Shown here one piece after another: positions 23,528 to 28,942 of a stretch of DNA of 28,942 nucleotides. The stretch covers positions 1 to 28,942 of the forward strand of contig JAFYIK010000003.1 in NCBI GenBank assembly GCA_017538685.1, given 5' to 3'. Position 1 is the stretch's first letter. Every line of letters begins with the position of its first letter. Under the pieces are notes generated by a model, which saw nothing but the letters and a program-made list of their open reading frames with translations, was not told the DNA's origin and made no database searches. The position numbers were made by a program, and so were the translations under genes. The DNA comes from Bacteroidales bacterium. GTDB lineage: Bacteria > Bacteroidota > Bacteroidia > Bacteroidales > UBA932.

Positions 23528-24184
23528 ATGAAAAAGATTACTACCATCGCCGTAATCGCCGCGCTCGCCGTAATGGTGTCCGGTTGCGATTTCATCCGTC
23601 AGATTGCAGGTCGTCCGACCACCGCTCAGATTGAAGCTATGGACGCCGAAGATCTCGAAGAGGCCGTCGAAGAGGCAGCTTGCTGCTGCGACACCCTCTG
23701 TGTCTGCGACTCTTGCTGCTGCGCCGACTCCCTCTGCTGCAAAGAGGATGCTTGTTGTAAGGATTCCCTTTGCTGCAAGGAAGCTTGCGATAAGGCTTGC
23801 GAGAAAGAGTGCGTAGAGTCGTGCGAGAAGCCCTGCGAAGGTGAGGCTGCCGTTGAAACTCCCGCTGAGGAGCCCGTCGTGGAGCCCGTCGCCGTGGAGA
23901 AGCCCGCTGCAGCTGCAGAAGAGCCCGTGGTCGAGGAGACCCCCGCTGCCCAGAAGAAGTACTGTGTGGTTATCGGCACCTTCTCGTGTGAGGCGAATGC
24001 CGCCGCCCAGGTGAAGAGGGCTGAGAAGGCCGGCTATGAAGTCGTGACCTTCCCGATCGGCAAGAAGCTCACAGCCGTTGCAGTCGCCCCCACCGATGTG
24101 AAAGCAGAGGCTTTCAAGACCCTCAAAGAGGTCAAGACGAAGAAGTTCTGCCCTGCAGACGCATACGTGTTTGTGGTCAAGTAG
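23528..24184 (+). CDS. Cysteine-rich SPOR-domain lipoprotein
   Basis: This 218-residue protein starts MKKITTIAVIAALAVMVSGC, with lipobox VSGC and acylated Cys20, so it is membrane-anchored outside the cytoplasm. Residues 52-103 hold 19 Cys, first in CC pairs about every six residues (DSLCCKEDACCKDSLCCKE), then single Cys every four (CDKACEKECVESCEKPC). An acidic Pro/Glu/Val linker covers 104-147 and a C-terminal SPOR domain covers about 148-218 (KKYCVVIGTFSCEANAAAQVKRAEK and so on). SPOR domains bind glycan strands lacking stem peptides and target proteins to the division septum. The Cys block is not part of any SPOR protein I know. It could bind metal or form disulfides. It is followed 16 nt later by leuS. 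Confidence 0.8.
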   Translation: MKKITTIAVIAALAVMVSGCDFIRQIAGRPTTAQIEAMDAEDLEEAVEEAACCCDTLCVCDSCCCADSLCCKEDACCKDSLCCKEACDKACEKECVESCEKPCEGEAAVETPAEEPVVEPVAVEKPAAAAEEPVVEETPAAQKKYCVVIGTFSCEANAAAQVKRAEKAGYEVVTFPIGKKLTAVAVAPTDVKAEAFKTLKEVKTKKFCPADAYVFVVK

Positions 24185-24200
24185 ACATTTTTAGTTAGTA

Positions 24201-26933
24201 ATGGATTACGATTTTAAGAAGATAGAGCGCAAATGGCAGGAACGCTGGCGCTCCGAGGGAACGTATAAAGTCTCGGAGGACAGCAGCCGTCCGAAGTTCT
24301 ACGTGCTGGATATGTTCCCGTACCCGTCGGGTGCGGGACTGCACGTAGGGCATCCTCTTGGATACATAGCAAGCGACATTTTCTCCCGCTACAAGCGCCT
24401 CAGGGGCTTCAACGTGCTTCATCCTATGGGTTACGACGCCTTCGGCCTTCCCGCTGAGCAGTACGCAATCCAGACCGGTCAGCACCCCGAAGTCACCACT
24501 ATGAAAAACATAGCGCGCTACCGCGAGCAGCTGGACCGCATAGGCTTCTGCTATGACTGGTCGCGCGAAGTGAAAACCTGCGATCCGGAGTATTACAAAT
24601 GGACGCAGTGGGCCTTCCTCAAGATGTTCGGCAGCTGGTTCGACCCTGCACAGAACAAGGCCCGCCCCATCGAGGAACTCATCGCGAAACTTGAGACTGT
24701 CGGCTATGAGGATGTCACGCCCGAAATGTGGGCCGCGGCCTCCGAGAAGGAAAAGTCTGACATCCTTATGCGCTGGCGCATCGCCTATCTTGGCGAGACT
24801 TCCGTTAACTGGTGCGAAGGCCTGGGTACTGTTCTGGCCAACGACGAAGTGAAGGACGGCCTGAGCGTGCGCGGCGGTTTCCCGGTGGAGCAGAAGAAGA
24901 TGAAGCAGTGGCAGCTGCGCGTGTCGGCCTATGCCGGACGTCTGCTCGAGAGCCTGGATTCCCTTGCGTGGACCGACTCCCTGAAGGAGATGCAGCGCAA
25001 CTGGATAGGCAAGTCAGAAGGCACGGAGGTGGTCTTCAACACCGTCTGCGACGGCCGGGAGCTGCCTGTCACTATCTTCACCACCAGGGTGGATACCATC
25101 TTCGGCGTCACCTTTATGGTGCTTGCGCCCGAAAGCGAACTCGTGGACCAGTTGACCTCCGCATCTCAGAAAGAGGCGGTCGAGGCCTACGTCAAGGAGG
25201 TCCGCAAGAAGACCGAGCGCGAACGTATCGCCGAGACAAAAACCGTCACCGGCGTGTTTGCGGGTTCGTACGGCATCAACCCTCTGACGGGTGAGAAGGT
25301 CCCCATCTGGATCAGCGAGTATGTGCTCGCCGGCTACGGCACGGGCGCCATTATGGCCGTTCCGGCCCACGACAGCCGCGACTACGCCTTCGCCAGGAAG
25401 TTCGGCCTGCCGATAGTGCCCATCATCGAGGGCTGCGACGTGTCCGGGCAGTCGTTCGACGCGAAGGAGGGCAAGATGTGCAACAGCGGTTTCCTGAACG
25501 GAATGGACGTCCGTGTGGCTATCGAAGCCGCGAAGGACTATGCCGAAGAGCACGGGCTTGGCCGCCGGAAGACCAACTACCGCCTGCGCGACGCCATCTT
25601 CAGCCGCCAGCGCTATTGGGGCGAGCCCTTCCCGATCTACTATAAAGACGGCATTCCGACTCCCGTGGACGAAGAGGATCTGCCGCTGACTCTGCCGGAG
25701 ATCAGTTCGTACAAGCCGTCGGCTAACGGTGAACCGCCGCTCGCCCGCGCGAAGGACTGGACCTACAAAGGTTGGCCGCTGGAGACCTCGACTATGCCCG
25801 GCTTCGCCGGATCGTCGGCGTACTACCTCCGCTATATGGACCCGCATAACGCCGAGGCTCTGGTAGGCCGCGAGGCTAACGGATACTGGCGCAACGTGGA
25901 CCTCTATGTCGGAGGCACGGAGCACGCCACGGGGCACCTCATCTACTCACGCTTCTGGAACAAGTTCCTCTATGACCTGGGTTATGTCTGCTGCGACGAA
26001 CCGTTCGCGAAACTCGTGAACCAGGGTATGATCCAGGGTCGCTCGAACTTCGTTTACCGCATAGTCGGCACCAACAAGTTCGTCTCGCTCGGTCTGAAGG
26101 ACCAGTATGAGACCACTGAGATCCACGTGGATATCAATATCGTCCGTAACGACAAACTGGACCTCGATGCCTTCAGGGCCTGGAGGCCTGAGTTTGCTGA
26201 TGCGGAGTTCGTCCTCGAAAACGGCGAATACATCTGCGGATGGGCCGTGGAGAAGATGAGCAAGAGTATGTTCAACGTGGTGAATCCGGATGATATCTGC
26301 GACACCTATGGCGCCGACACCCTCCGTCTCTACGAAATGTTCCTCGGACCCATCGAGCAGAGCAAGCCTTGGGACACTAAGGGTATCGACGGCGTGAACC
26401 GCTTCCTGAAGAAATTCTGGAGGCTGTTCTACGACCGCGACAACTTTATAGTCACGGATGAAAAGGCGACCCCCGCCGAACTGAAGGCTCTTCACAAGCT
26501 TATAGGCAAGGAGCAGGAGGATATAGAGGCTATGTCGTACAACACCAACATTAGCGCGTTTATGATTGCGCTTTCCGAACTCGGGGAGTGCCACAAGCGC
26601 GAGGTGCTGGAGCCGCTCGTGGTGCTTCTATCGCCCTTCGCGCCGCATATGGCCGAAGAGCTGTGGGAGGCGCTTGGGCATAAGACGAGCGTGTGCGACG
26701 CTTCGTTCCCGGAGTATGTGGCGGCTTACACAGTTGAGGACAATGTGACTTACCCTGTGCAGTTCAACGGCAAGATGCGTTTCACCGTGGATATGCCGAA
26801 GAGCGCCACTCCCGCAGAGGTTGAGGCGGCTGTCCGTGCGCATCCGCAGACAGGCAAATATATTCTCGACGGGCAGAGCATCGTTAAGGTTATAGTCGTG
26901 CCCGGCCGAATCATTAATATCGTTGTCAAGTAA
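24201..26933 (+). CDS. leuS: Leucyl-tRNA synthetase
   Basis: This 910-residue class I enzyme charges tRNA-Leu with leucine in the cytoplasm. The HIGH motif is HVGH at residues 48-51 within [19 protein letters not shown], and KMSKS is at 685-689 ([16 protein letters not shown]). The editing domain (CP1) occupies roughly 230-430, with the typical [17 protein letters not shown] and [19 protein letters not shown] blocks. A catalytic-domain insert between about 610 and 680 ([16 protein letters not shown] onward) is characteristic of Bacteroidota LeuRS. The start ATG 24201 lies 16 nt after the SPOR gene stop. The TAA overlaps the next gene start as TAATG (26931-26935), coupling translation of the first YitT protein. 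Confidence 0.97.
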   Translation: MDYDFKKIERKWQERWRSEGTYKVSEDSSRPKFYVLDMFPYPSGAGLHVGHPLGYIASDIFSRYKRLRGFNVLHPMGYDAFGLPAEQYAIQTGQHPEVTTMKNIARYREQLDRIGFCYDWSREVKTCDPEYYKWTQWAFLKMFGSWFDPAQNKARPIEELIAKLETVGYEDVTPEMWAAASEKEKSDILMRWRIAYLGETSVNWCEGLGTVLANDEVKDGLSVRGGFPVEQKKMKQWQLRVSAYAGRLLESLDSLAWTDSLKEMQRNWIGKSEGTEVVFNTVCDGRELPVTIFTTRVDTIFGVTFMVLAPESELVDQLTSASQKEAVEAYVKEVRKKTERERIAETKTVTGVFAGSYGINPLTGEKVPIWISEYVLAGYGTGAIMAVPAHDSRDYAFARKFGLPIVPIIEGCDVSGQSFDAKEGKMCNSGFLNGMDVRVAIEAAKDYAEEHGLGRRKTNYRLRDAIFSRQRYWGEPFPIYYKDGIPTPVDEEDLPLTLPEISSYKPSANGEPPLARAKDWTYKGWPLETSTMPGFAGSSAYYLRYMDPHNAEALVGREANGYWRNVDLYVGGTEHATGHLIYSRFWNKFLYDLGYVCCDEPFAKLVNQGMIQGRSNFVYRIVGTNKFVSLGLKDQYETTEIHVDINIVRNDKLDLDAFRAWRPEFADAEFVLENGEYICGWAVEKMSKSMFNVVNPDDICDTYGADTLRLYEMFLGPIEQSKPWDTKGIDGVNRFLKKFWRLFYDRDNFIVTDEKATPAELKALHKLIGKEQEDIEAMSYNTNISAFMIALSELGECHKREVLEPLVVLLSPFAPHMAEELWEALGHKTSVCDASFPEYVAAYTVEDNVTYPVQFNGKMRFTVDMPKSATPAEVEAAVRAHPQTGKYILDGQSIVKVIVVPGRIINIVVK

Positions 26934-27880
26934 TGAAACCTTCGAAGGTTAGTTTACTCATCCAGGATTATCTGGTCATTACCCTGGCCTGTTTCATCTT
27001 TGCCTGGTGCTGGGAGGGATTTATGATCCCTTGCGGGATGTCCGCCGGCGGTATGATGGGTCTTTCCACCATCATTCAGTATGCCACTGGAGGACTTCTC
27101 CCCGCGCAGTACACCTATATGGCCATCAACATCCTGTTGATTGTGATCGCGGTGTTCGCGATGGGGATAGGTTTCGGGTTCAAGACCATATATGCCATCA
27201 TTATGTCCACTGTGGCGATGCAGATTATCGCCAGCATTCCGGGCCTTCAGTGCCTTCCCGGAGAGTTCTTCTATGTGAAGGACACCATTCTGGTTCCCGT
27301 GATTGCGGGTACACTGGAGGCGACGGGTCTCGGCCTCGTGATCCGCTTCGGCGGCAGCACGGGAGGCACGGACATAGTGGCCATTATGATAAACAAGTAC
27401 TACCCTGTGCAGCTCAGCGTGGTTTTCCTCATCACGGACCTTATCACGGTGGCTATGCTCCTTCTGCTCCCGGACAAGACCTTTACGGACGCGACCTACG
27501 GTGTGGTGGAGATAGTGATTTTCAACCTTCTCATCGACGACATCGTGGGTGGTCACAAATCCTCTTTCCAGCTGATGGTCTTCTCGGAGAAGTATAACGA
27601 CATAGCGGACCATATCATCAACAAAATGGGCAGGGGAGTGACTATCCTAAAGGCTCAGGGGTGGTACACGAAAAAGGAGAAGAACGTGCTTCTGATCCTT
27701 ATCAACCGCGGCGAGTTCTCCTCGCTTATGAAGGAAATCAAGGCCATCGACCCTCGTGCCTTTATGTCCGTGTCAGCTACCAAGAGCGTCTACGGCGAAG
27801 GTTTCGAGGAGATCAAGGGCGGAATGAACGACGCCAAGGCGCTTATGCATAAACACAATAAGAATGAATCTGAACACTAA
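26933..27880 (+). CDS. YitT family membrane protein (first paralogue)
   Basis: This 315-residue protein has about five to six membrane helices in residues 12-205 (YitT/DUF161 domain) and a soluble C-terminal DUF2179 domain at about 215-300 (GRGVTILKAQGWYTKKEKNV and so on). The signature GGSTGGTD is at 140-147. The family is widespread but its transported substrate or role is not established. It begins on the last base of the leuS stop codon (TAATG) and overlaps the second YitT gene by 17 nt. leuS followed by YitT genes is a gene order I recall from other Bacteroidota. A basic tail with HKHNKNESEH ends the protein. Confidence 0.92.
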   Translation: MKPSKVSLLIQDYLVITLACFIFAWCWEGFMIPCGMSAGGMMGLSTIIQYATGGLLPAQYTYMAINILLIVIAVFAMGIGFGFKTIYAIIMSTVAMQIIASIPGLQCLPGEFFYVKDTILVPVIAGTLEATGLGLVIRFGGSTGGTDIVAIMINKYYPVQLSVVFLITDLITVAMLLLLPDKTFTDATYGVVEIVIFNLLIDDIVGGHKSSFQLMVFSEKYNDIADHIINKMGRGVTILKAQGWYTKKEKNVLLILINRGEFSSLMKEIKAIDPRAFMSVSATKSVYGEGFEEIKGGMNDAKALMHKHNKNESEH

Positions 27881-28802
27881 AAAAATACTCGTCGGAGTCA
27901 AGGAGTACGGACTCATCACCTTCGGCATCCTCTGCTACGTTCTGGGATGGAGCATCTTCCTGGTGCCCAACCATCTCGTGGGCGGCGGTGTCACCGGTAT
28001 CGCGTCCATCATCCAGTATGCGACCCACGGTCTGGTGAAGATGGGTTACACCTACTTCGCCCTGAATGTGATTTTGCTCGTGATAGCCCTGCTTACTCTG
28101 GGACGCAACTTCGGAGTGAAGACAGTCTACGCCATCCTGATCGCTTCGGTAGGCCTTAATATTTTCCAGGATATCATTCCTTTCGCTTTCATCGATCAGA
28201 TAGCCCTTGCGAACGGCAAGCTGATGAGCACCATTATGGGCGCCATCCTGGTGGGCTTCGGAATAGGCCTTACGATGTCGCAGGGAGGAAGCACCGGCGG
28301 AACGGATATCATAGCGCTCGTGGTGAACAAGTACCGCAACGTGTCTCCCGGAAGGATGGTCCTTATCACTGATGCGGTAATCATCCTTTCATCGCTGCTC
28401 GTGCCTTCCTACGGCTCGGACGGTCAGGCTCTGCCTCTGGTGGAGAAGATCACGACCGTGGTCTACGGTTTCGTGCTTATCACCCTTGTTTCGACCGTGC
28501 TCGACCTTACGATCCAGGGCTCGCGCCAGAGCGTCCAGCTCTTCGTGCTCTCCAAGCACTACCGCGAGATTGCCGATATGATCACGGAGAATCTGCACCG
28601 TGGAGTGACTGTCCTGGATGGAAAAGGCTGGTACACGAAGGAAAACACCGAGGTGCTGATGGTTATCACCCGCAAGTACGATCTTAATGTACTTTTGCGC
28701 GAAATCAAGAGGATAGACCCGAACGCATTCCTTTCCGTGTCGTCTGTGACAGGTGTTTACGGCAAAGGCTTCGAGTCAATCAAAGGTGGACGAAAAAAAT
28801 AA
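27864..28802 (+). CDS. YitT family membrane protein (second paralogue)
   Basis: This 312-residue protein has the same architecture as the preceding gene: an N-terminal YitT membrane domain with the GGSTGGTDI motif (about residues 141-149) and a C-terminal DUF2179 domain (NLHRGVTVLDGKGWYTKENTEV). The two proteins share the motif spacing and the ending pattern (VYGEGFEEIKGG and VYGKGFESIKGG), so they arose by tandem duplication, though much of the sequence has diverged. The ATG 27864 lies inside the previous gene, 17 nt before its end. It ends the operon and is followed by a strong terminator at 28837. Function is unknown; a paired or heteromeric membrane complex is possible. Confidence 0.92.
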   Translation: MNLNTKKILVGVKEYGLITFGILCYVLGWSIFLVPNHLVGGGVTGIASIIQYATHGLVKMGYTYFALNVILLVIALLTLGRNFGVKTVYAILIASVGLNIFQDIIPFAFIDQIALANGKLMSTIMGAILVGFGIGLTMSQGGSTGGTDIIALVVNKYRNVSPGRMVLITDAVIILSSLLVPSYGSDGQALPLVEKITTVVYGFVLITLVSTVLDLTIQGSRQSVQLFVLSKHYREIADMITENLHRGVTVLDGKGWYTKENTEVLMVITRKYDLNVLLREIKRIDPNAFLSVSSVTGVYGKGFESIKGGRKK

Positions 28803-28836
28803 TTTTAGGATTTTTCCGTCACAAAAGATATTTCCT

Positions 28837-28870
28837 ATCCTGCTGCAGTGTGCTGTAGCAGGATTTTTTT
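28837..28870 (+). terminator. Rho-independent terminator after the leuS-YitT operon
   Basis: A 12-bp stem (28837-28848 with 28853-28864, one G-T pair, arms ATCCTGCTGCAG and CTGTAGCAGGAT) with loop TGTG is followed by a run of T (28864-28870). Confidence 0.85.
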
Positions 28871-28872
28871 GA

Positions 28873-28880
28873 TATATTTG
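28873..28880 (+). promoter_or_regulatory. -7 promoter box for the last, partial gene
   Basis: TATATTTG matches TAnnTTTG, immediately after the terminator T-run and 23 nt before ATG 28903. No standard -33 element is visible. Confidence 0.5.
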
Positions 28881-28902
28881 CCCTGAACCAAGAATTGAAA
28901 CT

Positions 28903-28942
28903 ATGAACCTGTTCGCATTTTTCAGAAGGCGCAAGCCCTCGC
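28903..28942 (+). CDS. Start of an unidentified gene (truncated by window end)
   Basis: Thirteen codons are visible (MNLFAFFRRRKPS) from an ATG that follows a terminator and a -7 box at the expected distance. The hydrophobic-then-basic N-terminus is too short to assign to any family. Confidence 0.5.
   Translation, partial: MNLFAFFRRRKPS

Noticed and set aside
23681..23836. Cys-rich segment as an artefact of a frameshift or wrong frame
   Set aside because: The frame continues from a good lipoprotein signal into a recognisable SPOR domain without interruption, so the Cys block is genuinely coded.
1..28942. Possible tRNA, rRNA, CRISPR array, insertion sequence or prophage remnants
   Set aside because: No cloverleaf, rRNA-like stretch, spaced direct repeats, transposase or integrase was seen, and the gaps between genes are too short to hide them.

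Overview
The window reads as an ordinary chromosomal stretch of a member of the Bacteroidota, most likely order Bacteroidales, with fairly high G+C (roughly 55-60% by eye). The evidence is the repeated Bacteroidota -7 promoter box (TAnnTTTG), the lack of Shine-Dalgarno sequences, families typical of this phylum (DUF4293, DUF3822, a free-standing Clp N-domain protein, ComEC without a visible nuclease domain) and a leuS-YitT-YitT block. No rRNA, tRNA, CRISPR, insertion sequence or prophage was seen. Coding density is very high: no gap exceeds about 140 bases, and many genes overlap by 1-17 bases.

Layout. 1-393: the end of a CNNM/HlyC-type CBS-domain protein, then a terminator. 427-1758 (-): DUF389 membrane protein. 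1854-5504 (+): a two-gene envelope operon, made of an unrecognised 733-residue EF-hand/membrane protein and a secreted PEGA-repeat protein with a cysteine-rich tail. 5601-6674 (-): short ComEC. 6745-7953 (+): acetate kinase. 12083-8079 (-): an operon of a DHH phosphoesterase, an FKBP-like lipoprotein, a MATE transporter and a cytidylate-kinase-like protein. 12172-13891 (+): an unknown single-pass protein, DUF3822 and rsmD. 13897-14688 (-): mazG. 14727-15818 (+): prfA. 18013-15815 (-): a membrane LytTR regulator, DUF4293 and a nucleoside phosphorylase. 18577-18041 (-): Clp N-domain protein. 18681-22535 (+): gyrA and a TPR protein. 23448-22516 (-): phoH. 23528-28802 (+): a cysteine-rich SPOR lipoprotein, leuS and two YitT paralogues, closed by a strong terminator. 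28903 to the end: the start of a further gene.

Most genes are housekeeping: replication topology, translation termination, leucine charging, rRNA modification, nucleotide clean-up and acetate fermentation. Three observations stand out. (1) The tetranucleotide CATG appears to be completely absent from the whole window, although about a hundred copies would be expected; codons before Met avoid ending in C. This points to a genome-wide restriction-avoidance or methylation signature. (2) Two exported proteins carry unusual acidic cysteine-rich segments; one lipoprotein has 19 Cys in 52 residues in front of a SPOR domain. (3) Several minus-strand genes have a -7 promoter box only a few bases before ATG, which suggests leaderless or near-leaderless mRNAs.
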